This document shows positions 1-12,400 of a DNA stretch of 64,000 nucleotides, piece by piece. The notes under the pieces were generated by a model. That model searched no databases, was not told where the DNA came from, and worked only from the letters and a program-made list of their open reading frames with translations. Each line of letters starts with the position of its first letter. The stretch's first letter is position 1. Both the position numbers and the translations under genes were made by a program. The DNA comes from Pleurodeles waltl (Eukaryota; Chordata; Amphibia; Caudata; Salamandridae): positions 637,981,465 through 638,045,464 of the forward strand of contig NC_090439.1 of NCBI RefSeq assembly GCF_031143425.1. Reading direction: 5' to 3'.

Positions 1-1653
1 GATTGTATAATTGCAGTTGACGCAAGCAATTATGGCATTGGGGCTGTTTTATCGCAGAAAAGTAATGGTGAGAATTGGATTGTATCTTATGCCTCACGTA
101 CTTTATCTCAATCTGAAAGAAATTACTCAGTAATTGAGAAAGAATTGTTGGCAGCTTCGTGGGCTCTAGAAAGATTTCGAATGTATGTGTGGGGAAGAAA
201 ATTTTAATTGCGTACAGATTACAAACCTTTAGTGAATATTTTACAACCGGGCGGTGGACGGAATTTGTCTTCAAGATTAGCAAGACTTGCTTCCAAATTG
301 CAGATGTATTTCTTTGATATAGAGTATGTACCCGGTAGAAATAATTTTATTGCTGATGGATTGTCTAGATTACCTATTCAAGATGCGCATGATGACGTAG
401 AATGTGATGTTGCATACACGTATGCTGATGTAATCTCTGGTTCTGAGATAAATTGTGAGACGGAACAAACAGTACTAACTGAACAAGTATGGGAACGGGA
501 AATGATGAAAGATAATGAAATGCAATTGATAAAAAAATATATAAGCGATGGGTGGCCTAGTGAGAGATCTATGAGAGGTGAGAGTGCAGTGCTATGGAAA
601 TTGCAAAATGAACTTAGTTTAGAAAATGGTATAATCATGCGTGGCGACAGAATAATTCCTCCAAAGGGAGTACGTGATGTGATTGTGCAAAGAAGTCATG
701 TTGGTCACAGTGGAATGTCTCGGAATAAACGGCAGGTAAAGGAATTTTTCTGGTGGCCAGGAGTGGATGCAATGGTAGACAGATTTGTGCGAAATTGTGT
801 TGCTTGTGCCCAAAGTGATAAGAGTGCTAAACCTTGTTTTGCACCGATATTGCCAGTTGAACTACCTGATAGGCCTTGGAGGAAATTGGCTATTGATTTC
901 ATTGGTCCGTTCTCCACTTTACCTGCAAGAGAAGCTTACGCTGTTGTTTTGATGGATTATTTTTCCAAATGGCCTGAGGTTGAGTTTGTGAGCAGAATTT
1001 CTACTGAGGTTGTCATAGAGTTTTTGGAGAATGTTTTTGCTAGAGAAGGGGTTCCAGAGACATTAGTATCTGACAATGGTGTGCAGTTTACCTCTACAAA
1101 AATGGCAGCATTCTTGAAAAGAAATGGCATTAAGCATGTCAGGGTAGCTTTGTATAATCCCTCTTCTAATGGATTAGTTGAACGATTTAACAGGGTTGTT
1201 AAGGAAACTACTCAACTAGCTTTAAAGTCTGGAATTCCATGGAAGGAAGCAGTAAGAAAGATGCTTTCTTCCTACAGGGCATCGCCACATTCTGTGACAG
1301 GGAAAATGCCTTTTGAACTGTTAAGGGGAAGGAAGCCTTCTACTGGTTTAGTCCCTTGGTGGTTGATGGAAAGAAATCGTGAGAAGTTTAAGGTAGTTTG
1401 TGATGAGGAGATGAAGAATAGGGTGTTGCAATCTCAGGTTAAGTTGAGCCATAATGTTAGATCCAGTATTGGTGGACTCAAAGTGGGACAAAGTGTTTGA
1501 GTTAAGTTACCTGGATTTGTGGAAAAAGGAAAATCTCAATGGTCCGAACCGAAGAAGATTGTGAGAGTTTTGAGGAATGCGGTGAAATTGGATGATGGGA
1601 AAGTTTGGAATGTAAGGCATGTGTCTATATGTAGGGGAGAGCCTAATGTGTGA
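1..1653 (+). pseudogene. pol: Gypsy pol fragment: RNase H and integrase
   Basis: Frame 1 reads from the first base. Positions 1-204 encode RNase H, with the first catalytic Asp in an AVDAS motif and Glu in IEKELLA. A TAA stop at 205-207 interrupts it just before RTDYKPL. The frame then runs to a TGA at 1498-1500 and resumes to a final stop at 1651-1653. The integrase has an HHCC zinc-binding module (two His near 697-711, CVAC at about 796-810). Its DDE core is Asp in IDFIGPF (about 892), Asp in SDNGVQF (about 1069) and Glu in GLVERFN (about 1174). RNase H removes template RNA and integrase inserts the cDNA. The two stops argue against function. Confidence 0.88.
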
Positions 1654-1962
1654 TAAGGGATGCAGAGTGCAGAGAGGAATGCAGTGGATATCTATTTGGA
1701 AGTGATCCTACTGGCATGGGTGAGTCTGGGCGTCATAGTGATTATGACAATGAGTGGAAGTGCCACGCCGTAGTGAGAGGAATAAGAAAATGCCTACATA
1801 TCTAAAGGACTATGTAATCCACAAGTGAAATGTTGTTCTTTGTTTTTGCCTTATTATGTGATATTCATTATAAGCTATATATTTCTAATTTATTGTTAGA
1901 TTAGTTTGTTCCGTAGTTATTATGTTTTTTTTGTTGTAAATTTTCTTTGTTGAGAGGGGGAT

Positions 1963-2139
1963 GTGTGACAATACGTAGGAATTCGGGAATAGAATGTGGG
2001 ACGCGTGCAGCGTTTAACGGCGGACAGTTGGAGGCGGCGGTTCTGGGTCTGTCGGTGCCGCTTGCTTGGATCGGACTTAAATAAATATTATTCTCACCCC
2101 CCACCTATGCCTCGCCTTCTTGGATTATTTCTTAACACA
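1963..2139 (+). repeat. Candidate 3' LTR of the Gypsy element
   Basis: A purine tract (GAGAGGGGGA, 1953-1962) is followed by TGTGACAATACG, a typical Ty3/Gypsy LTR start. A plausible end is AACACA at 2134-2139. An AATAAA signal lies at about 2080. The inferred length of about 177 bp is short, and the end is a guess because the other LTR is outside the window. Positions 1654-1962 between pol and this LTR hold no gene. Confidence 0.5.
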
Positions 2140-3229
2140 ACTCATTTCAGGTGTTGGTTGCCAATTAATGGGTTGAGACTGAAATTGCAGATGCAAACCA
2201 CTAATACATCTTATATGGAATCGCAATTAGGAAGGGATACCTCTTTCATTTACCTTATTAAGTTTGGGTTGCTAAATCGGCTTTTCTGACTTGCAAAATA
2301 GGATTAATCCATACCTAAATGCCAGTTTGTGGTGGCAAACCCTGTGATTTTCAGGATTTTTTTATTGCAAAATAGCTTTGTACATCTGGCCCTTAGAGTT
2401 CTGTTGTGACCTTTACTTGCTTCTAAATAATGTGGCCTTTTCCACAAAAGCAAAAGTATCATGAATAGTTCCTCCGAAGGTTGGCCACACACAGAGGGGA
2501 GGGAACTGCGCTTTCCATGTGTGAACAGTGGGAAAGGTGGGGAGTGACACAGTGCCTTTCTTCACATGCAGCAGAGGCACTGTTTAATCACTTGGCGTGA
2601 TGAAGATCCCACCTCCTTCTCTGATACACTTTATAGGGCTTCCTGAAAGGAGGTTGCGCAGGGATGTTTAAAGTTATGTATGTGTTGTCAGCAAAAATAA
2701 GAGAAAGAAGTGAGCTCATGGTAAGGTGGGGAAGCAGAAATGTTAAAATAGAGGCATATGGGTAAAGCACACAGCAAGGAGGGAATAGGAGGCAGGCTTG
2801 GCCTAATGTGGACTGACTGGACAGCATGTCAATGGGGATTTATAAGTAAGAAATAGGAAACAGTAAGTTAACAGATAAACATTTTAAAAGTGTTTTGTGT
2901 TAAAGGAGAGGGCAGGGCTTTAGAGACTTAAGGGGTGATAAAGGTTTAGCAATGGAGATAGATTAGAATTTATGGTTGGTAAATTCTTTAGGGAGAGTTA
3001 GATTTATGGCTGAGCCAAATGTTGACATATATATTGACCTCTGGCTGCTTCTAGATCAGGCAGCCCTTTTCACAAAAGCAAGAGCATCTGACTACTTCTA
3101 AGATGCCTGGGTATCGGCAACTAACCCAAAATATACAAATAGAATTTGTAAAAAAAAAAATGTGGTTAAGGAAAAAGGCAATCCAGAACAACACATGAGT
3201 TGTAAACTAAAAAAATGGAAGTTAAATAT
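2140..3229. other. No recognisable feature
   Basis: I see no gene, terminal repeat or tandem structure here. The short open frames have no recognisable motif. Confidence 0.5.
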
Positions 3230-3830
3230 TCATGGGTAATTGCTTCGAGAGGATGTGTCCCAAAAATGAACTGAGATTATTAAATGAATGGTGATGAGAG
3301 GAATAGTTGCAATAAGTCTAAGTGCTGACAATCGCTTGGGGTAGCATTCTAACCCATCATTCTTTTGTCCACCATGCCACCTAAATTTGGACCCTGCTAT
3401 GTGCAAATCTGTCTTGACCCTGCTCCAATAAGAACAGTGAAGCTGAAATCGCCAGGCCAGGTCTTCCCTAAAACAGAACACAAGCAACTCAACACCGGTT
3501 TCACCCTGATTACTGCTTGTCAATTGAGTGTAGCTTAGTTCCAGTGGCACAGTGAGCACAGGGCCCACGCCTGGGCATATTCTTGCACGTAGGGTAGATC
3601 AAACAAACAATAGGTGATGGGAGGAATGTCTGCTATAAATCTAACCATTGGTAATTGCTCAGGGTAGCATTTCAACCCTTTTTTTTTACCACTACGCCAC
3701 CTCAGTTTGGACCCAGTCCTATTACAGATCATTCTTGGCCCTACTCCAGCGGGAACAGTCCTGCCCAAACTCCCAGGTAGGTCCTCCCTGAACCAGAGCA
3801 CAAGCAACCCAATACCTTTCCTGAATCAAG
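3230..3830. repeat. Two diverged tandem copies of a ~300-bp unit
   Basis: The segment at about 3240-3540 aligns with the one at about 3545-3830. Both contain a GGTAGCATT core, a following 'CCACCATGCCACCT / CCACTACGCCACCT' stretch, 'TTTGGACCC', a 'CTTGACCCTGCTCCA / CTTGGCCCTACTCCA' stretch, and a 'CACAAGCAAC' end. Divergence is high, so this is an old duplication or the remnant of a tandem array. The minus-strand frames across it are non-coding by appearance. Confidence 0.7.
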
Positions 3831-4449
3831 ACTTTATAATAGTTTACCTCATTGACTACAGCCTCTCTTTGGAATTTCTGCCTTAAATTGAGGGTTTGAA
3901 AATCTATTTCTAGTTATTTGAAATCCATTATGCATACTAAACTGGAAATTGACAAGACTAATACATTTGTGTGTAAGAACACCCATGTGTGAGAGAGAGT
4001 TAAGACATATAATAAATTGGGAAGAAACAAGAGAACATTATTTGGAAGAAGAAGCTGAAGAGAAATTCAGATATGGGAAAATCCATCCTAGATTGAGGGC
4101 GGAACAGAAAAAGAAAGGAGTAATGTGCATGGTGCAAAAGAAATCTCAGAGTGCTGAAATAGTTGAATATGAGGGTAATAGTGACTGCAATGTGAGTCAT
4201 GTAGTTGAAGATAAGGATTTGATTGATGAATAACCAATCCTGAGAATAATTTATTATGTTTGTTGTAAGACTGCCTATTTTAACCTCCCTCATAATTGTT
4301 GGGAAGCTACTCTCTTCCCTTGCATTAGTTTTTACATGTGTAAATCATGTGAATGAGATGCATGAAAGGGGTGACATGAGTCTTAAAAGATCATAAACGT
4401 GGTTTTGTTCAGATGTTGATGAATATATTTGTTGTTTTGATTCCTCTGA
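3831..4449. other. Unassigned; one short open frame
   Basis: A 94-codon plus frame at 3949-4233 encodes a charged, Glu/Lys-rich peptide that I do not recognise. It lies just upstream of a retroviral env fragment and might be more of the same provirus, but no motif supports this. Confidence 0.3.
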
Positions 4450-5270
4450 TTGGTGTGGCCTAGAATGATGTACAACCCAGGAAGTTGTCTACTCAAGTGG
4501 ATAGTGGATAGATTGGCCTCTAACACAGCATTAACTAAAATAAATGAGGAGCCTATAGTTATGCGTGCAACGATTATGCAAAAATCCCTTGCTTTAGATA
4601 TACATGCAAAAGAGGGCAGAGTTTGCTGTGTTTTAAGGGTCAATAATGTATCCCTGATAATATAAAATGTATTAATGACTACATTCAGTACTTAATTTGT
4701 GCTTGTGCTGAGCACTGGCAATAATTTTTGAGGACCAGCGCTTATGCTACTGCCTCAAGCATTTGCTGTGAGCAAAACACACATTTGGGAAAGACGGAGG
4801 AAGAGAAAAACGTAAAAGCATCACGATGGGAGAAAGCAGAAAGTTGCAAAAGTGAGCTAAAGCGCAGTGAGTGGCTTTAAATGGATTAAAGAGGCCCAAG
4901 ATGGCTTCAGGATTACCCTGCCTCAGTATTCCTTGCTCACACTGCAGCAGCCGTGTGTTTCAGAGGAGAGCTCTGAGCACAGGTACGTTTTTATTTACAA
5001 ATTAAGCACTGACTACATTGATAATATTACTAACAGTTGGCATGGAGCAAAGGGTCTTGAAGAACATGGGGTGTGGGAATCAGTTGGTGTGTGGTTCGAT
5101 TGTAAGGAATTTTGCACAGGCTGATAAATGGAGCGATAGGATTGATGTGGTGATCTAGACAAAATACTGACCTCTTTTATTATTGTTTTGTTACGCATAA
5201 TTCGTCTCATTGTTATGTTTACATTTCTTGAGATATTCTGCTTAGGAAAGGGTTCAAATTGTGGGTGTAT
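4450..5270 (+). pseudogene. env: Retroviral env transmembrane fragment, split by a hAT element
   Basis: Frame 4450-4665 encodes a helical stretch followed by the conserved retroviral TM 'immunosuppressive-like' region (core ALDIHAKEG) and a degenerate Cys motif. This is the pattern of class I (gamma/epsilon-like) Env TM subunits. After the miniature element at 4686-5011 the plus strand continues (about 5020-5260) with an ectodomain-like segment and a hydrophobic stretch that could be the membrane span. Several stops and the insertion make it non-functional. No flanking LTR was recognised. It is a different, older copy than the provirus at 41621-51913. Confidence 0.6.
4686..5011 (+). mobile_element. 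hAT-type miniature element, copy 1
   Basis: The element starts CAGTACTTAATTTGTGC and ends ACAAATTAAGCACTG, which are terminal inverted repeats. An 8-bp target duplication ACTACATT flanks it exactly (4678-4685 and 5012-5019). The CAGTG-like ends and the 8-bp duplication are the hAT signature. It encodes no transposase, so it is non-autonomous. An inverted copy lies at 27727-28068. Confidence 0.88.
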
Positions 5271-6354
5271 AAAGTGGGTGCCAACAACGTCTACAGAAAA
5301 AAGGAGAAGATATGGCCTCTGCCCTGCCCTTCTTCAGAAACTATGTTATCACAGCAGGAACAGCTCCAAATCTGATAGCCCCACAATACAGGACATGAGA
5401 GTGCATAGAGGTTCACACCCAGAATTCAGCCATAGTGGTATGTGTATCAAAGGTTTACATCAGGGCCTCATCCTTACTCTTTATGATTCTTTTATCAGCC
5501 CTATCTCCTTCCTGAGATGTGTCCTGTCCCCTTTTTCAGTGAGCTCTTCTTGAATCAAAGAACACCCTGTGAAGTGTACTGAAGAGCCTGGCTCATCTTC
5601 CTCCATTGTGTGTGTACCCAGCTCACAGGAATGCAGCAATCCACAAACCTGTGTGGGGGGATTCCTCTACCTCCTCCTGCTTCTCCAATCATCACGAGGT
5701 GTCCCAAAATGAAACAAGAATCTTCCATCTATTGTACCATTCACGGGCACACATACACCCAGCACGTGCATAGAACACAAATGCACTGCACAGCACTACA
5801 TACCAGCTTGATGTACACAGCAGCAGAGTGAGCTTACATGAGTGAGCCTGTGGGCTTCATTTCATTGACACAAGCAAAAAGGGCCTATTCATTCCTACTG
5901 ATCACTATGCTGTATGCTGCCACCATCACACTCATACTACTATCACCTGGCAAAGGCAGTAGCCCTTCACTGCTATGAGTGTAATGCTTTGGGCTTCCCT
6001 ACTGGTCTAACGGGACCGAAATTTGTGAGACAGGCCTATGTCATGGCGCGCACACATGATTCGTAAGTCTCCCATGCCACCATAAATCAGCACTAGGTTT
6101 CCAGACATCATTGCTGCTGGGGCACTCACAGCAGGGGTACAGGTCCATCACCATGCAAGGGACTTTTTCGTCCCAACACTTTATTTCATATATGGCATCT
6201 ACTGTTTATGTCATTGGATCCTGATACTATTTATGTACCATTATACTGTGGCCTTACCATAAAGTTGGACAAAGCAGTTATGGCTAGACAATATTTTACT
6301 GAGTTTAGGGTTTAGAACACATGCATTGGGGACTGTTTAGCGCTTTCCAACTCC
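5271..6354. other. No recognisable feature
   Basis: I see no gene-like or repeat structure here. The short frames lack motifs. Confidence 0.45.
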
Positions 6355-6450
6355 AGTTATGTTATGTTATATTGATTTGTATAGCATATTAATCACCCTA
6401 GCGGGTATCCAGGTGCTAAGGCAGGTATGTTGCTTGGGGACCACAAACGT
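6355..6450 (-). repeat. L2-like LINE or SINE 3' tail fragment
   Basis: A short ATGTT repeat leads into a 'GATTTGTATAGCATATTAATCACC' type segment and then a 'GGTATCCAGGTGCTAAGG' segment. This is the same arrangement, in diverged form, as the L2 3' ends at 52645 and 63031 (short tail repeat, then the 'TATAAAGCGCGCTA' and 'CTCAAGGCGCTAGGG' motifs). It is probably a truncated 3' end of a different subfamily. Confidence 0.5.
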
Positions 6451-8114
6451 AACATAACACCATTCACAAATCCACAGTTTAGAGAAATTGTGCATGGACC
6501 TGCACTACCCCTCCTCTTTTTTTGGACACAAAGCCCAAATGCAAGCAGACAAAGCTGCTCCATGGGGTGGCAGGGAGTGGGTCCACTATCTTACTAAGAC
6601 TCCTCTTATATTTTCTCTCTTACATCTTCCGTGTCAGAGTCAGATTATTCTTGTGCAGTGTTCCTCCAGTGACCCACATAGCTGGAACTCTAATGTCATC
6701 CCAGAACCAAAATATGATTGCCAGGCCGCTGCTGCATTTGGCTAAGAGTTTAACCAATGGGTCAGATGACTTAGGTTCTGTGGATAGGGGCCTTTTCCCA
6801 AAACCTGCCTCCTGAACTCTTCTTTTATGACTTTTAAAAACATTTAGATTCTGAATATAAGACAAGCTCACAGAAGGGATAGTGGTTCTTAGCCTTACAG
6901 GTTCTGTCTGGGTGGGTGCTAGGCTTCTTGCTAAATGTTTGCAATCCCCGAGTTGTCAGTTTCTGCTAAGGTAGGACATGAAAAAACAGTTTTATCTGGC
7001 TTCCTCACCCTGACCTTACACATAAACATTTTTTCATGACACTTTGATCCCAAACCAATTGGGGTTCACTTCTTTTTTCAGTCAATTCCACTCCTGCATA
7101 CTAGTATTCTTTCCCTGCTGTGCCCCCAAATAATTCACAGTGCACAATGAGAGTCTTATTAAGCTAAATGGCTAACTGTGAACCTAAATTGAGATTTCTC
7201 CTGTAGGATCAAGTTAGGCCTGGGTGGATTTTTGCTTATGCCAGCATAACCTCCATAATATGATGTGGAATTACTAATAATTAAGTGATTACTCCTATTG
7301 TCGTAATTAGGAGTAATTCGGGGGAAACAACTCCTCCTGCAAGAGCACATTTAGGAAGCCTGAGTGGCTGCTCACACTTTCTATTTGTGTTCTGCTGCAC
7401 TTAGCGCTATTTCTAGTGCAAAATGCATCCTCACATCCATTTTCGAATTATTAGAAAATTCTGCATGAATACACTACACAGAAGTACACGAGGTACACCC
7501 ACTCCTAAATCAAATGGTATATGATGAAACCTTTGTGAGACCATCCGGGGCGGAAATCCAATGCAACCGGGAATGTAGGTGCTTCAGTTGTAACAACTGG
7601 AGTCTTATAACTAACCACTTGGAACCACCTTACTGTTGGACCTCAAGTGAGCACCAAGAACACGTTTTCAGCACTGGACTCACAGTGCCGTCGGTCCAAT
7701 GCCTACCCAGGAAGAAGGTATAAACTTGAAACTCAGAACTCAGTGAAGCATAACAAACACCTAATAACTCAAAATACAACCAGTGCTTTTACTTTGTCAA
7801 ATATAGCATACTTTAATACAGACACACACACACAGCTAAATGCTAAACACAAATCACAAATTACTAATGTATACAATGAAAACCAGCAGACTTTAGACCT
7901 TTTCTAACTAGGGGTTTTGTGGAAAAATGTCCTGATAATGTTACAACAAGATGTTGTCACTTCCTGTCTTTCCTAATATATATGTCACTTGTTAACCAAC
8001 TCCAAGTCTCTTCAAAGTCTTCCTACTGTGCTCGACCCAGTGTTATGTAGGAAAGCTAACACAGTTCTTTGGTGCTCATAAGCACCCTAAGGTTTACAGT
8101 CCTTAGCACTGGCC
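6451..8114. other. No recognisable feature
   Basis: I see nothing supportable apart from a short CA run near 7820. Confidence 0.45.
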
Positions 8115-8476
8115 TAGGATGACCAAGCATCCCGGATTTGCCAGGACAGTACAAGTTTTTCACCAGCTGTCCCGGCAGATTTTGACAAATTTGTCTCATG
8201 TCCCGGGTCTACGAGAGGGCCATCTGAAAACAGTGGGATACACATTTTTATGTGTTCAAAATTATGACTAGTTATCAGTTGTTAACCTAAAGCAATGTAA
8301 TTACCATATGGCACTGGCTTTAAAAATGTTATTTTATTTATTTTCTTTGTGCCTTGTGTGTGTTTCTATGTTTAAGAGGACTGTCATTGTGCCTTAGGGT
8401 TAATGTAAAGCTGTAGGCCTTCTTCTATATTGGGTAAATGTCCCAGTTTTTAGTTTTCAAAACCTGGTCCACCCTA
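8115..8476. mobile_element. hAT-like element with TAGGATGACCA / TGGTCCACCCTA ends
   Basis: The left end TAGGATGACCAAGCATCCCGG and the right end CTGGTCCACCCTA form imperfect inverted repeats. Internal 'GTCCCGG' and 'CCCAGTTTTTAG' motifs are typical of a widespread vertebrate non-autonomous hAT family with TAGGGTGACCA ends. No clear 8-bp target duplication survives. There is no coding capacity. Confidence 0.55.
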
Positions 8477-8575
8477 TGCAGACTCCACTCTACATCCAGT
8501 TGCAGGGATAAAACTGTGGCTTCTGTATGGCTTTGCCGGAGTCGAGCTGGCCCTCTGTCAAAGTTGCTGCCCAAA

Positions 8576-8602
8576 AGAGAGAAAGAGAGAGAGAGAGAGA
8601 GA
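8576..8602. repeat. (GA)n microsatellite
   Basis: Simple AG/GA repeat. A separate run of 12 G lies at 8772-8783. Confidence 0.9.
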
Positions 8603-9431
8603 CCACACTTTTGGTACAAAAAAGGGGAGTGCAGGAAGACAGCCTACAGTGGCAGGTGTCAACACATATGGTAGGGCACTAAAGATATTCCTGCTACTTC
8701 GATAACCCTTTGGTCCCCCACAATGTGACTTGTACTCCACTCGGAGAGCCAACAATATGGGGGGAGTGCGTGGGGGGGGGGGGCATTCCTAGAACCAGTG
8801 AGTCCCACTTATTGTCACACATTTCTCAAAGCAAGTAGTCCTCCTTTGGCACCTAGTGGCAGCATTACAGAGAAGTCCCACATAGGTGCCAAACGAGGTT
8901 ACTTGCGAATGTGTGACAATAAGTAAGACTCCACCTCCTAGTGACTGATGAGGCCTTTCCCTGATAGTCAGAGGGAGACGCATAGAGGACGAGGTAAGGA
9001 TTGGTCTTACCCATGTAGCATGTATGAAATACAAACAGGTAACTGATAGTGGGGGCATGAATTTTGAGTATGCCCTGAAAAAAGGCCGGAGGACCTCTGT
9101 TCTAAGGAAATAAGTTCGACATGTACCTTAAAAGGGGTGGAAACACGTTGGCATTTGATAAGGTGTATTGATCCATTGATAATCATTGATACACCAACCA
9201 GTTGCCCCTCTGTAGAATAGGAGGGACTAGATATTTATATCCTGCCCGTACCATCCAGAATAAAGTGGCATCTTTGGATAGATGCAGAGGTAGTTTTAAT
9301 TGTTTTTTTTTAATAAACACTGGTTCCCTACTGAACAGAAGATACCTTATTCTGACCTCAGTGTCCCAAAAAGGAGCTAGTTCTCCTTTGGGGCTACAGT
9401 TGAGACTGCTGAGTTAGTATCATATCAACTA
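8603..9431. other. No recognisable feature
   Basis: Spacer up to the 3' end of the L2 copy. I see no gene or terminal repeat. Confidence 0.45.
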
Positions 9432-9450
9432 GGCAGGGTGGACTGGCCTA

Positions 9451-12400
9451 TCATTCAATCGAGGGGTCTTGTAGAGTGCAACTTGTCACCCCGGGTGGTC
9501 TCCAGGTGCTGGTGGGCTGCTGCGAGCCTCGTCTGGATGACAATGGTGGTTGAAGGGCCAAGTCTTGAGCTGCTTTCTGAAGTTCTTCAGAGAAGGGGAG
9601 GTGCACAGGTGGAAGTGTAGATCGTTCCAGGACTTGGCGGCAAGGTGGGAGAAGGAGCGACTTCTGAAGTTGTCGAGATGGATGCAGGGGGTGGGCCTGG
9701 GTCAGGGAGGCTGAGCAGAGTTCTCTGGTCCGTCGGTGGACTGTAAGGCGGATGTTGATGTAGGAGGGTCCGGAGTTGTGGAGAGCTTTGAATGCATGCG
9801 TGAGGAGCTTGAAGAGGCATCTTTGCTGGAAGGGGACCCAGTGGAGAACCCTGAGTTGAGGAGTGATGCTGGTTCTTCTAGGGAAGTTCAGGAGGAGTCT
9901 TGCTGCTGTGTTCTGGATGGTCTGGAGGTGGTTCAGGAGTAGTTTCATCGTTCAGGCGTAGAGTGCATTGCCGTAGTCGAGTCGGCTGGAGATGGGGGCC
10001 TGGGTGTCTGTCTCCCTGGTTGAGATTCGGATCCATCTGAAGATCTTGTGGAACATGCAGAGGATGTGGAAGCAGGCAAAGGAGATGGCGCTGATCTGTT
10101 GTTTCATGGTAAATTGGGTGTCCAGTATAATTCTGAGGTTGCACGCATGGCTGGTGGTCCGAGGGTGGTGGGCAAGCATGCGTCATCCCAGGGGGAGGGC
10201 TTGTTCATGAAGATGTGGACCTCTGTTTTGTCTGAATTGAGCTTGAGGTAGTTAGACTTCATCTAGGTGGTGATGTCGGTCATGGTGTTTTGGAAGTTGG
10301 TACTTGTGGTGGCAGCATCGTTTGTGAGGGATAGGACGAGCTGGGTGTCGTCGGCGTAGGAGACAATGTTGAGTCCATGGATGCAAGCGATGTCTGCTAG
10401 TGGTGTCATGTAGGTGTTGAAGAGGGTGGGGCTGAGGGCGGAGCCCTGGGGAATGCCGCAGATGATGGGCCTGACTCACAAGGGTAAACTTAGACCAAAA
10501 GTTTAGGTTTAGACCAAAAGTCTAAACTTAGACCAAAAGTCTAAGTTTACTACGAGTTATGTTAGATTTTTGATCTAAGTTTACACTTTGGGTCTAAACT
10601 TAGACCAAAAGTCTAAACTTTAGCTGATGCCTTTGGGTGTGGCGGTGAAGGGTGGTGGGTGGATCCTCTGTGTTCGACTGGAGAGGAAAGAGGAGATCCA
10701 GTTGATTGCATTGTCTTGGATGCCAATGCTGTGGAGTCTGGTGAGAGACTGTAATGAAGGCTGCAGTTGAGTCAAGGAGGATGAGAGCAGCTGTTTTCCC
10801 CATGTCGAGGAGGCGTCTGATGTCGTTGGTTGCTGCGATCAGGGCGGTCTCAGTGCTATGATTAGTCCGTGAGCTGCCGTTTGATGGACTTTTCCAAGAC
10901 TTTGGCGGGGAATGGACGAAGCAAGATAGGGTGATAGTTTTTGAGTTTGTTGGGGCTGGGTGAGGGTTTCTTCAGGAGTGGCTTGACCTCTGCATGTTTC
11001 CAGGTGTCAGGGACGGCGGCTGAGGAGATGGTGGTGAGGATTTCTGAGAGGGAGCCTCCGATGACATCTCTTCCTAGGTTGTAGAAATGGTGCAGGCAGG
11101 GGTCTGAGAAGGATCCGAAGTGGATGGAGGTTATGATGGAGATGGTGTCTTTGATAGAGAGCTGCTTCCAGTCAGTGAGCCAGTGGGGGAGGGAGGTGTG
11201 GGTTTGGGTGCGGGGTTGTTGAGGTCAGTGTGCTGAGGGGGTCGAAGTACCTGTAGATGCCGGAGATCTTGTGGTGAAAGTGGCCCGATAGCGTGTCACA
11301 GAGACTTGGGAGGGTGGATTGTGTTCTCTGTAGTGGAGGAGCAGGAAAATTCTCTGATGCTGAAGAGGTCTATGGCGTGGTTGGTGCTTGCTTCGATGCG
11401 GGTGGGGAACGCTTCTTCCTTGGTCTCTCTGAGTCGGTGGTGGTAGCTGTTCAGGGCGGGTAGAAGTCGAGGTTGCTGGGGGTCTTGCTGGAGTACCAGT
11501 GTCTCACAAGTTTCTTGCAGTGACGTTTGAGAGTCACAAGCTCTGGGGTGAACCACCTGGCTTGCTTGGTGGGTTTGCCGCTAGTGGTGCTTCATGGGGC
11601 GATGGTGTTCGCGGCTGAGGAAATCCAGTTGGAGAAGTTTTGAACATGGAGTTCAAGGGTGTCTGTGGAGATGGGTCTAGATTCTTTAAGGGTGGCAATT
11701 CAGGGAGTTTCTGTGGCTTTGTCTCAGTTGCAGCAGGGGAGGGTGGGGGGTCACGCCTGGGCTTCTGGCTGTCTGTCGATGGTGAAGTGGACGAAGTCGT
11801 GGTCTGTCCAGGTTACCTCAGTGGTGTGGGAGAATTTGGCTCTGTTGCTGGTGGAGAAAATGGGGTGCAGTGTGTGTCCTGCACTGTGCGTGAGCGCAGT
11901 GACCAGTTGTGAGAGGCCAATGAGGCTCATGTTTTTGAGGAGCGAGGTGGAGTTGGTGTCATCCTGGTCTTCTAGGTGGAGTTCAGGTCCCTTATGAAGA
12001 AGACATGGTTGGAGTCGATTGCCAGGGGGTAATAAAGTCCTGGATTTAGTTGCAGAAGCTGTGGCGGGGGCTAGGGGGTCTGTAGGTGAGGGTTCCTCTG
12101 ATGGTGGTTTTGGTGTCAGGTTTGATCTGGAAGTTGAGATGTTCCATGATCGGTGTCGTGTCATCATCTGAGGCAGTGCAGTTGAGGGAGTCCTTGTGGA
12201 TGATGCCGATGCCTCCGCTGTGTGTGTTGGGATGGCCGTAGTGGATCATCTTGTATCCGGGGGATGTCGCGGTTGTGATGTCTGGTGCTGACTCGGGGAT
12301 GAGCCAGGTTTAAGTGATGAACATTACCTCTGGATCGAGGGTAGTAATGATGTCCTAGATTTCCATGGCATGCTTTCAGAGGGATCAGATGTTAAGTAGT

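Larger units (their letters stand above)
1..2139 (+). mobile_element. Ty3/Gypsy LTR retrotransposon, 3' part only
   Basis: The window opens inside the RNase H domain of a Ty3/Gypsy pol gene. It continues through integrase, a 309-nt non-coding spacer, a purine-rich tract and a short candidate LTR. The 5' LTR, gag, protease and RT lie outside the window. Two in-frame stops show that the copy is decayed. The integrase resembles the vertebrate Mag-like (K02A2.6-like) group more than chromodomain-bearing elements, but that clade call rests on remembered motif style, not on a tree. Confidence 0.85.

Noticed and set aside
3949..4233. 94-codon plus frame as a host gene or env SU
   Set aside because: There is no recognisable motif and no conserved Cys pattern. 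It is left as unassigned.
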